A stretch of 64,000 nucleotides of DNA, taken from assembly GCF_003430825.1 (NCBI RefSeq), contig NZ_CP024047.1, forward strand, positions 3,224,001 through 3,288,000. The letters are read 5' to 3'. Below are positions 17,214 to 25,169 of this stretch, one piece after another (the first letter of the stretch is position 1; each line of letters opens with the position of its first letter). This DNA is from Natrarchaeobaculum sulfurireducens. GTDB lineage: Archaea; Halobacteriota; Halobacteria; Halobacteriales; Natrialbaceae. The notes below the pieces were generated by a model. That model searched no databases and was not told the origin of the DNA. It worked only from the letters and a program-made list of their open reading frames with translations. Made by a program: the position numbers and the translations under genes.

Positions 17214-19157
17214 TTACTCCTCGGCGTACATCCGGTCGACGCGGTCTTCGAACTCGTCTAGGATGACGCGGCGCTTCTTTTTCATCGTGGGCGTCAACAT
17301 CCGGTTTTCTTCGGTGAACTCCCGCGGGACGAGCTCGAATCGCTTGATCGTCTCGTGTTTCTCGAACGCCTCGTTGATCCGGTCGACCTCGTCGCCGACG
17401 TACTCGCGGACGCGGTCGTCGTCACACAGTTCCTGTGGGTCCTCGGGGAGGTTGATACCTTTTTCCTCGGCCCACTCGCGGATGTGCGCTTCGTTGGGGA
17501 CCAGCAACGCGCCGATGAACTTCTCGCCGTCGCCGGTGACCATCGCCTGCTCGACGATCTCACTCGCCGCAAACTTGTCCTCGATCGGTCCAGGGGCGAC
17601 GTTCTTTCCCGTCGAGAGGACGATGATCTGTTTGACGCGGTCGCGGAACTCGACGTAGCCGTCCGGCCGCAGGTGGACGATATCGCCGGTTCGGAACCAA
17701 CCGTCGTCGGTGAAGGCACCTCGGGTTGCACCAGGTTTGTTCCAGTAACCCTGCGTGACGTTCGGTCCCTTGACGAGCAGTTCGCCAACCTCGCCGGAGT
17801 CGTCGAATGCGTCCTGGTCGGCGACCTGCTGTTCGACCTGTAACTCGACGTCAGGGAGTGCCGGACCGATCGTGCCGATCTTGACCTCCTCTGGAGGGTT
17901 CACCGTGACGACGGGCGACGTTTCGGTCAGCCCGTACCCCTCGTGGATGGGAAGTCCCATCGCGTGATAGAGACGACAAAGCTCCGGCGAGAGACTGCCG
18001 CCACCGCTGATGAGAAGTTTGATCTCACCGCCTAAGGCCTCACGAACCGTCGAAAAGACCAGTTTGTCGGCCAGTGACTGCTTGAGCGAGAGGATCGTCC
18101 CCGGGTTATCGGCACGCTGGTACTCGACGCCGACGTCGGTCGCCCACTCGAAGATTCGACGTTTCACACCGGATTCACTCGCCTGTTCGCGGATCGCGTC
18201 GTAGATCTTTTCGTAGACGCGCGGGACGCTCGTGGCTGCCGTCGGCTGGACCAAACCGAAGTCCTCCTGAAGCGTGTCCGGATCCTCGGCATAGGCCACA
18301 CAGCCCCCACTGGCGAACATTACGAAGTGGCCGGCCGTTCGCTCGAAGACGTGTGCTAGCGGAAGATACGACACCGCCTGTGTCTCCTCATCGAGCGCCG
18401 GCACGTCGTCGGCCTTGTCGGGACGCGGACCGACTCGCTTCCGAATCGCGTTGACGTTCGACCGAAAGTTCCAGTGGGTAAGCTGGACGCCCTTGGGCTG
18501 GCCCGTCGTTCCGCTCGTGTAGATCAAACTCGCCAGGTCGTCCAGTTCGGGCTCGTCGACCCATCCCTCGTACGTCTCGAGGTCGAACGTCTCCTCGCCG
18601 CGGTGGTAGATTTCGTCGAGCGTGTAGATGTCGTCGCGGTCGTCGTACCCCTCGAGTTCGTCCATCGAGACGATGAACTCGAGGTCGAGGTCGGCTTCGA
18701 CCTCGAGAACGCGCTCGAGGAGGTCCTGGTTCTCGACGACAACGGCCGATGCCTCGGGGTCGTCGAGTAAGTACTGGACCTGTTCGGGTGAGGAACTCTT
18801 GTAGACCGTCGTGATGACGGCACCCGCACAGAGGAGCGCAAAGTCAGACTGAGCCCACTCCATGCGAGTGTTGGCGAAAAGACCGACGCGATCGCCGGTC
18901 TGGACGCCGAGATCACGAAAGCCGGCTGCGAGGTTGCGGACGATATCACGCATCTCGGTGTACGAGATCGCCCGGAACTCACCCGGTGTTGCCGATGGCA
19001 GGACCGAGTCCGTCAACGAGCGATCGTAGACACCTCCCTTGTACTTCTGTGCAGGTCGGTTCGCATTTCGATCGACCGACTCCTCGAACATTCGGCCGAG
19101 CGTCGTCTCCCCGATTACCTCGTCGTCGTACTCTCGTTCAGCCTCCCGCCAGTTCAT
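17214..19157 (-). CDS. Long-chain acyl-CoA ligase (AMP-forming)
   Basis: The 647-residue protein fits the long-chain fatty-acid-CoA ligase branch of the ANL superfamily. The AMP-binding P-loop is LIYTSGTTGQPKGVQLTH. The A5 motif YGLTETSPVV and the hinge GWFRTGDIVHLRPDGY are present, and EFRDRVKQIIVLSTGKNVAP is the A8 and end region. It forms acyl-adenylate then acyl-CoA, at the membrane or in the cytoplasm. A TATA-like TTTTATC on the minus strand (19181-19187) is 25-30 bases upstream of the ATG, and a perfect 7-bp inverted repeat lies just beyond it (19193-19210). Confidence 0.93.
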   Translation of the reverse strand: MNWREAEREYDDEVIGETTLGRMFEESVDRNANRPAQKYKGGVYDRSLTDSVLPSATPGEFRAISYTEMRDIVRNLAAGFRDLGVQTGDRVGLFANTRMEWAQSDFALLCAGAVITTVYKSSSPEQVQYLLDDPEASAVVVENQDLLERVLEVEADLDLEFIVSMDELEGYDDRDDIYTLDEIYHRGEETFDLETYEGWVDEPELDDLASLIYTSGTTGQPKGVQLTHWNFRSNVNAIRKRVGPRPDKADDVPALDEETQAVSYLPLAHVFERTAGHFVMFASGGCVAYAEDPDTLQEDFGLVQPTAATSVPRVYEKIYDAIREQASESGVKRRIFEWATDVGVEYQRADNPGTILSLKQSLADKLVFSTVREALGGEIKLLISGGGSLSPELCRLYHAMGLPIHEGYGLTETSPVVTVNPPEEVKIGTIGPALPDVELQVEQQVADQDAFDDSGEVGELLVKGPNVTQGYWNKPGATRGAFTDDGWFRTGDIVHLRPDGYVEFRDRVKQIIVLSTGKNVAPGPIEDKFAASEIVEQAMVTGDGEKFIGALLVPNEAHIREWAEEKGINLPEDPQELCDDDRVREYVGDEVDRINEAFEKHETIKRFELVPREFTEENRMLTPTMKKKRRVILDEFEDRVDRMYAEE

Positions 19158-19192
19158 ACGTGCTAGAGAGGAACTCCCCCGCGATAAAACGT

Positions 19193-19210
19193 GATGAAAC
19201 TAATTTCATC
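19193..19210. promoter_or_regulatory. Candidate operator upstream of the acyl-CoA ligase
   Basis: GATGAAA-CTAA-TTTCATC is a perfect 7-bp inverted repeat with a 4-base spacer. It lies just upstream of the TATA-like box of the acyl-CoA ligase, where an activator or a repressor could act on BRE/TATA recognition. The regulator is unknown. Confidence 0.5.
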
Positions 19211-19339
19211 GGGATCATCGTTTATCAGATGCGAAAAGCCGACGAACGACAACTCTACACGGAGCTGTACAGTGCAGTATGAATCCTTCGGGCGTTGTTT
19301 TCAACTTTCGAGTGGGTGTACTCTGAAGACAATAGGAGA

Positions 19340-19830
19340 GATATCGACCACCTCCCACGACTAACGTCGTGGGATTCCCCGAAGGGGAGTTCAAGATTGC
19401 ACGTTTCCCCGATGGCGAAGTACGCTTTCGCGTCTCACCTCGGCGGTTGCCTCCCAATTATGACCAAGGGAGTGCGTTGCAGCGCGTCTAGCCCGGTCAA
19501 ACGGGCTCCGCCCGACGCGCGGTCGGCGTTTCGCCGTGACGAATACCGCTCGTCGCTCCACGGCGGGGTATTCAGCCCGCACGGTACCACGATTCGCGTC
19601 AGCCAAGCCGGTACGCCGTGGACTGGTTCGGTCGGATTTGGTACCACGCGAGACCATAGAGCGAAGCTCTGATACTCTCGAATACGGCGTTTCCCCACGT
19701 AAAAATCTCGAATACGGCGTTTCCCGACGTGGAAACTCCGGTACTGCTGACTACGCTACTACGTCACATACAACTCACGGATTCATCCCACGGCTACCGC
19801 CGTGGGCTTTCTCCTGTATTCCGTGTGATA
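19340..19830. mobile_element. Remnant of an IS200/IS605-type (IS1341-like) element
   Basis: Two hairpins mark what appear to be element ends. CCCACGAC-TAAC-GTCGTGGG is at 19354-19373, followed by GATTCCCC. CCCACGGC-TACC-GCCGTGGG is at 19787-19806; read on the minus strand it is followed by GATGAATCC. Hairpins of this form at subterminal positions are characteristic of haloarchaeal IS200/IS605 elements that carry tnpB. No tnpA or tnpB frame survives, since all frames here are short. The hairpins face each other, so this may be a deletion product, a non-autonomous relative or two overlapping scars. Confidence 0.5.
19676..19730. repeat. Two direct repeats, 30-base period
   Basis: TCTCGAATACGGCGTTTCCC occurs at 19676-19695 and again at 19706-19725. 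The match continues as (C/G)ACGT, giving 25 bases with one mismatch. The repeats are inside the mobile-element remnant. Confidence 0.7.
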
Positions 19831-19904
19831 ACTGCAACGAGTTGCACATTGACCGCCGATCCGCCTGCCGAGCAGGTGGGCACTGACGTGCAGTGACTAT
19901 CATC
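19825..19904. repeat. Dispersed double-hairpin repeat, copy C
   Basis: This copy starts GTGATAACTGCAACGAGTTG, with a GC-rich first hairpin around GCCGATCCG and GAGCAGG, then CACTG (19881-19885) / CAGTG (19891-19895) and ACTATCAT. It aligns with copy B along the full length. Confidence 0.7.
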
Positions 19905-19996
19905 GCTGTCACAGCCCCATACTGCCGGACAGTGTAAGCATTCACCGCTCTCGTCCGGCGAATACTCACCAGTTGCTGCTAGCTGACAGTATCGGG

Positions 19997-20911
19997 TTAC
20001 TCCTCGAGCGAGTCGAGCACCCCGCGGGTGTTCAACTCGGCTTCCGCGCGGACCTTCCGTTCGTTCCACGCGCCGGGGAGGGAAGCGTTCGAGACGAAGT
20101 AGTCGATCACAGCCCTGTCGGCTTCGAGTTCCTCGCGTTTCGCGTCGACGGCCTCGACCCACTCGGTAAGAACGGTGGCGTACTCATCGAGGACCTCGTC
20201 GAGGTCGTCGCTAACGTCACGCGGGCCGAAGTGGGTGTAACAGAGGACGTTTGGATCGAGTTCACGGATCGTCTCGAGGTCGTCGAGACACTCCTCGAGA
20301 TCGAAATCGGAGGGTGGAGAGGTCTCTTTGATCCGCTCGAGGTCGGGGATCCAGATGCCAGCGGCGTCACCGGTGAAGACGGTCTCGTTTACGGGATCGT
20401 CGAAGATGACCTGATGAAATGCATGCCCCGGTGCGCCGTGGACGTGCAGTTCGTGATTCCCGAGGTCGATCACGTCGCCGTCGTCGATCTCGACGATCCG
20501 GTCATCGGGGATCGGCTCCGGTTCGACGTAGTACTGCCACTGATCGCCGACGGCGGCTTTCGTTCCGGCGACCAGCCGCGACGGCTCGGCGAGCAGTCCG
20601 GCCCCCACCGAGGGGACGTAGACGTCGGCGTTTGGGCACGCCTCGACCAGAAAGCCGGCTCCGCCGGCGTGATCGAGGTGGATGTGGGTCACCGCGACGA
20701 CCTCGAGGGCCTCGCTGTCGATACCGATCTCGTCGAGCGCCTCGAGGAGGTACTCGTAGTTCGTTCCGATGCCAGCTTCGACGATCGCCGGTCGATCGGC
20801 ATCCAGTACGTACGCAGCGCCGTAGCCGGCCGTATCGTACATGCCGGTATCGACGTAGTACAGGTCCGAACAGCCGTCAATCGTGACTTCGCTGACGTCT
20901 CCAGGCTCCAT
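19997..20911 (-). CDS. Metallo-beta-lactamase-fold hydrolase
   Basis: The 304-residue protein has the metallo-beta-lactamase (MBL) fold. The signature THIHLDHAGG supplies His76, His78, Asp80 and His81. VHGAPGHAFHQVIF carries the next metal-binding His, VFTGDAAGIW the bridging Asp, and LCYTHFGP the last His. The substrate cannot be told: members include glyoxalase II, lactonases and nucleases, and the small size with a C-terminal helical stretch (YATVLTEWVEAVDAKREELE) is like glyoxalase II or lactonase types. GTTTTTAACC upstream (20932-20941) places TATA at about -27 for a leaderless start. Confidence 0.88.
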   Translation of the reverse strand: MEPGDVSEVTIDGCSDLYYVDTGMYDTAGYGAAYVLDADRPAIVEAGIGTNYEYLLEALDEIGIDSEALEVVAVTHIHLDHAGGAGFLVEACPNADVYVPSVGAGLLAEPSRLVAGTKAAVGDQWQYYVEPEPIPDDRIVEIDDGDVIDLGNHELHVHGAPGHAFHQVIFDDPVNETVFTGDAAGIWIPDLERIKETSPPSDFDLEECLDDLETIRELDPNVLCYTHFGPRDVSDDLDEVLDEYATVLTEWVEAVDAKREELEADRAVIDYFVSNASLPGAWNERKVRAEAELNTRGVLDSLEE

Positions 20912-21022
20912 ACAGGGTGGGTGCGACCGGACGGGTTAAAAACTGTGCGACCGAACCGCACGACGGAGTCCCATCGACGTCCTCGAGCGGACGGGACAGC
21001 GGACGAGTTCGTTCGATCCGAC

Positions 21023-21925
21023 TCAGTGCTCTTCGGGCTGGTCTTTCCACTCACCGATCCCCGAGGGATCGAGATGGACGTGCGCGTCGCCAACTGACTC
21101 GAGCGAGCGCAGTCGACTCACGAGCATCGACTCGACGTCGTGGGCCCGCCGGAACGGCATATCTCCGTCGACCTCGACGTGAACTTCGACCTCGAGGACG
21201 GCCCCATCGTAAAAGGCGGTCAGGTCGTGGACGCCCTCGACGTTGGGGTGGTCATACAGCGTGCGGGTGATCTCCGCCCGTTCTTTCGGTGAGGCCGCGG
21301 CTCCGGTGAGATACGCGATGTTTTCGCGGCTGATCTCGACGCCCTGATAGATGACGAACAGGCTGACGAGGCCGCCAGCGATCGAGTCGAGCAGCGGTTG
21401 CCCGAGCAGGACGCCGACGACACCGACGACGGCGGCCATACTGGTGTAGATATCGTTCAGACAGTCGATCGCCAACGCCTCGAGCGCCGTCGAACCGATG
21501 TCGGCGTTGACGTACTCCGTGTACCGGTAGACGAGATACATGTCGACGATGGCGAACGCCAGGGCGACGAGCAAGATCGGATTCGCCGCCGGAGGATCGA
21601 ATACGAAAAGTCGCTGAACGGACTCGAAGAGTAACGACAGCCCGAGCAAGGCGAGGACCGCACCGACGAACAGCGCCGTCAACGGTTCGATTCGGTCGTG
21701 GCCGTGTGGATGTGTCTCGTCCGGCTGGTCGAACGAACTTCGGCCCCAGACGAGGACGACGAGGCTGCCGACGAGATCGGCCACCGAGTGCGCCGCGTCC
21801 GCGAGCAACGCGACGCTGCCGAACGCAAGGCCCACGGCTCCCTCGACGGCGATCTTCGCTGCATTTCCGACGACGTTCGCCGCTGCCGCCGCGGTGAATC
21901 TGCGTCGGTCACCAGTCGCCTCCAT
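21023..21925 (-). CDS. Cation diffusion facilitator (divalent metal exporter)
   Basis: The 300-residue protein is a CDF-family proton-coupled divalent cation exporter (Zn, Fe, Mn or Co). Six membrane helices are visible. The transport-site motifs are ADAAHSVADL in helix 2 and ALAIDCLNDIYTS in helix 5 (both Asp-containing). TGAAASPKERAEI opens the cytoplasmic C-terminal domain, which ends VGDAHVHLDPSG. Metal-type specificity cannot be read safely. The promoter overlaps a perfect inverted repeat (21933-21949), so regulation by a metal-dependent repressor is likely. Confidence 0.92.
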   Translation of the reverse strand: MEATGDRRRFTAAAAANVVGNAAKIAVEGAVGLAFGSVALLADAAHSVADLVGSLVVLVWGRSSFDQPDETHPHGHDRIEPLTALFVGAVLALLGLSLLFESVQRLFVFDPPAANPILLVALAFAIVDMYLVYRYTEYVNADIGSTALEALAIDCLNDIYTSMAAVVGVVGVLLGQPLLDSIAGGLVSLFVIYQGVEISRENIAYLTGAAASPKERAEITRTLYDHPNVEGVHDLTAFYDGAVLEVEVHVEVDGDMPFRRAHDVESMLVSRLRSLESVGDAHVHLDPSGIGEWKDQPEEH

Positions 21926-21932
21926 GCAAGGA

Positions 21933-21958
21933 TTTAGACCCAGTCTAAACTTGGGTCT
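21933..21958. promoter_or_regulatory. Palindromic operator over the CDF exporter promoter
   Basis: TTTAGAC-CCA-GTCTAAA (21933-21949) is a perfect 7-bp inverted repeat. It overlaps a second repeat AGACCCA (21936-21942) / TGGGTCT (21952-21958). The site covers the TATA-like box just upstream of the ATG at 21925. A DtxR/SirR-type metal repressor is a reasonable guess, but the binder is not in this window. Confidence 0.65.
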
Positions 21959-22144
21959 TTTCCTTCGTCGTCCACTCCACGACCGAGTGGATAGCCGATG
22001 AGTGCCGACCCTGGCGATCGTGGGCTCGAGTCGACCCGTCAGCCGACGACCCGAGTCGAAGGGTTATCAACGGCTCGAGTCAGCGAGCGAGACGGTCGGC
22101 AACTCCGGGTCCGCGAACGAACCAGTCGTTCGACAGTGAGACGG

Positions 22145-22540
22145 CTACTCGTCGTCGGTCAAGACGATCTCGTCGTCGCCGTTGGGCACGGCACAGAGGA
22201 ACGCACCAGGCTCGTCGCCGTCGTTACGGTACCAGTGGACCGTCTCGGCGGGGATCAACAGCGAGTCACCTGCCGATACCCTGTGCTCTTCGTCGTCGAT
22301 TCCTACGACGTACTCGCCCTCGAGGACGTACTGTTCGTGTTCGACGGCGTTGGTGTGGGCGGGCACCTCGGCGCCGGGCTCGAGGACGAATCGACGGATC
22401 GCGAAGTTCGGCGCGCCGTGGTCGTCCGCGATCAGTACGCCTTTCTGCATCCCGTCGGCGGCCCCGACGGGCTCGTACTCGACGTCGTCGTGGCGGCGGA
22501 TCAACGGTTCCGGATCGAAGTCCGAGTCGGATTCTGCCAT
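22145..22540 (-). CDS. Cupin-domain protein
   Basis: The 131-residue protein is a single cupin. Motif 1 is PGAEVPAHTNAVEHEQYVLEGE (His, His, Glu-type metal ligands) and motif 2 is SAGDSLLIPAETVHWYRNDG. Small cupins of this kind may be isomerases, dioxygenases or sensors, and the sequence gives no substrate. It starts at the ATG at 22540, and no operon partner is close. Confidence 0.85.
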   Translation of the reverse strand: MAESDSDFDPEPLIRRHDDVEYEPVGAADGMQKGVLIADDHGAPNFAIRRFVLEPGAEVPAHTNAVEHEQYVLEGEYVVGIDDEEHRVSAGDSLLIPAETVHWYRNDGDEPGAFLCAVPNGDDEIVLTDDE

Positions 22541-22684
22541 CGGTGTCCGTTGACGCTGGCGCTACTAAACGTTCGTCACGGCCGGAACGTCGACTCCTCC
22601 CTGTCGTCAGGTGTCGAGCGACGGCGCTGTCGCTCAGGGGTGGAAAATACTGCAATCAAGAGTCGATACCTCAGTGAATTCGCC

Positions 22685-22879
22685 TTACAGGCGCTCGACG
22701 TTCGTCGCGCGCGGGCCTTTGGGGGCCTGCTCGATGTCGAACTCGAGTTCCTGTCCTTCCTCAAGGTCCGGGCCGCCGATGTCTTCCATGTGGAAGAATA
22801 CGTCGTCGTCCGCGTCCTCAGTCTCGATGAATCCGTAGCCGCCAGTGTCGTTGAAGAAATCAACGGTTCCTTTCGCCAT
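22685..22879 (-). CDS. cspA: Cold-shock protein
   Basis: The 64-residue protein is a single cold-shock domain with the RNP1-type motif TGGYGFIET and the RNP2-type motif VFFHMEDI, which bind single-stranded RNA or DNA. It starts at the ATG at 22879. The open frame to 22984 is not used. TATAAA on the plus strand (TTTATA on the minus) at 22907-22912 is about 30 bases upstream, giving a 5' leader of only a few bases. It functions as an RNA chaperone in cold response or growth. Confidence 0.93.
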   Translation of the reverse strand: MAKGTVDFFNDTGGYGFIETEDADDDVFFHMEDIGGPDLEEGQELEFDIEQAPKGPRATNVERL

Positions 22880-22961
22880 TGCTTCTAAAGAGAGCTGCCG
22901 GATAGGTATAAACGCTCCGACTCGAGTCGGAGCGGAAAATAGGCCACCAGAACGGCCGAAT

Positions 22962-23180
22962 TCAGGCGTCTTCGGTCTCCTCAAGCCGGTGGACGGTCAT
23001 CGAGACGAAGTAGACGAGCATGAACAGCAGGAAGCCGATCACGAGCCCGCCAAGCTCGCGGGCGCCGATCCCGGCGGGTGCGATCACCGCGAGCACCGCC
23101 AGCCCGACGACGAAAACGGCGATCGTGAACGCGCCGACGGCGTAGTAGAAGCCGACGTCGGACTCGAGCAGCGAGCGCAT
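22962..23180 (-). CDS. Small two-helix membrane protein, 72 residues
   Basis: The 72-residue protein from the ATG at 23180 begins MRSLLESDVGFYYAV. It has two membrane helices, about residues 12-35 and 43-63, separated by a short loop (PAGIGARELGG), and an acidic C-terminus LEETEDA. The function is unknown. It is 82 bases upstream of cspA and co-directional, but cspA has its own TATA box. Confidence 0.7.
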   Translation of the reverse strand: MRSLLESDVGFYYAVGAFTIAVFVVGLAVLAVIAPAGIGARELGGLVIGFLLFMLVYFVSMTVHRLEETEDA

Positions 23181-23278
23181 GACTGGATGTTTCGCCGCGA
23201 GTATCAAAACGATACCGACGCCGGCGGATTAGACGGCCGCGGTCGATTCCTCGACGGTTCGACGATCCGGCACCCGTC

Positions 23279-23980
23279 TCAGTACAGCAGACTGTCCGTC
23301 GCCGTCTCGTACTGGTCGGGGATCAGATCCGCGATGGCATCCGGGTTCGTTTCGCCGTCGACGTTGACCAGATACGCCCGGCCGTACTCGTTGCCGTAGA
23401 CGCCCTGAAAGTCGTAGACGAACCCGTAGACGGAGACGTCGTCGGGAACGACGTCCGACTCACGCAGGAAGCGCGCCTGATAGTCGACGTTGTACTCGAC
23501 GAGCTGGTTGATCACCGTCTCCTCGTCGGCCGCTGGGTCGATCAAGTCGCTCTCGAGCCCGTCTTCGACGACGGGGACGAGCAGGTCGACCCACTTGTCG
23601 ACACCAGCCGGTCCCGGCAGATCGGCTCCCGTTGCGACCTGATAGGCAGCGGTGACGGCTCCACAGCCGGTGTGGCCGACGACGGCCGCGGCGTCGGTCC
23701 CCGCGTGGTGGATGGGGTAGAGTACCCCGCCGTCGACGATCCGCTCGCCGTCGTCGTCGTCCCAGACCTGATTGCCGATGTTACTCGGTGTGAACACGGT
23801 TCCCGGATCCTCGACGCCCCACATGCGTTCCTGTGGCACCCGCGAATCCGAACAGCAGACGGCGACGACGTCCGGGTGTTGGCCAGCCTGAACGTCCGAG
23901 AAGTAGTCTTCCGGGAGCGATTCGACGTGGCGTTCGTTGCCCGCGAGCAACGCCTCGAGCGTCCCGTGGTCTGCGCCCAT
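23279..23980 (-). CDS. Beta-class carbonic anhydrase
   Basis: The 233-residue protein is a beta-carbonic anhydrase (CO2 to bicarbonate). The zinc ligands Cys43 (CCSDSR), His103 and Cys106 (GHTGCGAV) are present, with the catalytic Asp45-Arg47 dyad. The start at 23980 (MGADHGTLEALLAGNERHVE) matches the family; a frame extension to 24172 is not supported. It is divergent from the MDR reductase. It would support carboxylases or pH balance. The cytoplasm is the expected location because no signal peptide is present. Confidence 0.9.
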   Translation of the reverse strand: MGADHGTLEALLAGNERHVESLPEDYFSDVQAGQHPDVVAVCCSDSRVPQERMWGVEDPGTVFTPSNIGNQVWDDDDGERIVDGGVLYPIHHAGTDAAAVVGHTGCGAVTAAYQVATGADLPGPAGVDKWVDLLVPVVEDGLESDLIDPAADEETVINQLVEYNVDYQARFLRESDVVPDDVSVYGFVYDFQGVYGNEYGRAYLVNVDGETNPDAIADLIPDQYETATDSLLY

Positions 23981-24115
23981 ACACCGCTGTTCACGAATCA
24001 AGGTGAAAAACGATTCCGTCCGGATCGAGTGTGGTCGTTCGAGGGATAGGCCACGTGCTGACTCTGGGACTTCCGCGAGCCCAACGTTCACCTGTCGAGA
24101 GAGCCACAGACGGGT

Positions 24116-25141
24116 ATGGCACAGACCAGACAGTGGCGACTCGCCAGTCGGCCCGTCGGTGAACCGATCCACGACGACTTCGAACTCGTGACCGTCGATC
24201 GACCTGCGCCCGGCGACGGCGAGGTGCTCGTAAAGACGCTGTACCAGTCGGTCGATCCGTACATGCGCGGTCGAATGCGCGACGCGGAATCATACGCCGA
24301 CCCGTGGGAGGTCGGTGAGCCGATGCGTGCCGGTGTGATCGGCGAAGTGCTCGAGTCCGAGGCCGACGCGCTCGAGCCCGGCGACGTCGTGACGGGCGAG
24401 CTCCTGTGGGCCGAACACGCAGTCGCCGACGCCGATGACCTACGCCGAGTTGATCCCGATCTCGGGCCGGTCTCGACCGCCCTCGGCGTGCTCGGCATGC
24501 CCGGAGTCACCGCCTACTGGGGCCTGCTCGACGTGGGCGAGCCGACGCCCGGCGACACCGTCGTCGTCTCCGCGGCAGCAGGCGCGGTCGGCTCCGTTGT
24601 CGGCCAGCTCGCTCAGCTCGCGGGCGCTCGAGTCGTCGGTACCGCCGGCAGCGACGAGAAGGTCGCGTGGCTCACCGACGAGCTCGGCTTCGACGCGGCG
24701 ATCAACTACAAAGAAACTGACGACCTCGCCGGAGCGGTGGCCGAAACCTGCCCGGACGGCGTCGACGTTTACTTCGACAACGTTGGCGGCCCGATCACCG
24801 ACGCCGTCTGGCCACAACTGAACGTGCGCTCGCGTGTCGTCGTCTGTGGCCAGATCGCACTCTACAACGCGACCGAGGTACCGACCGGCCCGCGAAAGCT
24901 CACCAAACTCATCGAGACTCGCGCGACGGTTGAAGGTGTTCTCGTCAGCGACTACGAGGATCGATGGGGAGAGGCGCTACGGCGGCTCTCGCGGTTTATC
25001 CGCGAGGGAGACCTGCACTATCGCGAAAACGTCGTCGACGGCTTCGAGAACGCGCCCGACGCGTTCCTCGGGCTGTTCGAAGGAGAGAACGTCGGGAAAC
25101 AACTCGTGAAAGTCGCAGATCGGTCGACAGAGACACAGTAA
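24116..25141 (+). CDS. Zinc-independent MDR NADP-dependent oxidoreductase
   Basis: The 341-residue protein belongs to the medium-chain dehydrogenase/reductase superfamily, leukotriene B4 dehydrogenase/curcumin reductase branch. The N-terminal substrate motif YQSVDPYMRGRM is typical of the branch. The nucleotide-binding core is VVSAAAGAVGSVVGQLAQL, then GTAGSDEKVAWL, and VDVYFDNVGGPITDAV. It lacks the zinc ligands of alcohol dehydrogenases. It reduces C=C bonds of enones with NADPH, with an unknown substrate. Confidence 0.9.
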   Translation: MAQTRQWRLASRPVGEPIHDDFELVTVDRPAPGDGEVLVKTLYQSVDPYMRGRMRDAESYADPWEVGEPMRAGVIGEVLESEADALEPGDVVTGELLWAEHAVADADDLRRVDPDLGPVSTALGVLGMPGVTAYWGLLDVGEPTPGDTVVVSAAAGAVGSVVGQLAQLAGARVVGTAGSDEKVAWLTDELGFDAAINYKETDDLAGAVAETCPDGVDVYFDNVGGPITDAVWPQLNVRSRVVVCGQIALYNATEVPTGPRKLTKLIETRATVEGVLVSDYEDRWGEALRRLSRFIREGDLHYRENVVDGFENAPDAFLGLFEGENVGKQLVKVADRSTETQ

Positions 25142-25169
25142 GCAGGTTGTGACGGCGGCGACGGTAACC

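Larger units (their letters stand above)
19158..19996. other. Intergenic region with mobile-element debris, 839 bases
   Basis: No intact gene is seen. From left to right it holds the acyl-CoA ligase promoter and operator, a 17-codon frame at 19229-19282 of doubtful meaning, two IS200/IS605-type terminal hairpins (19354-19373 and 19787-19806) with about 400 bases of decayed sequence between them, two direct repeats (19676-19730), and repeat copy C (19825-19904). Confidence 0.55.
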
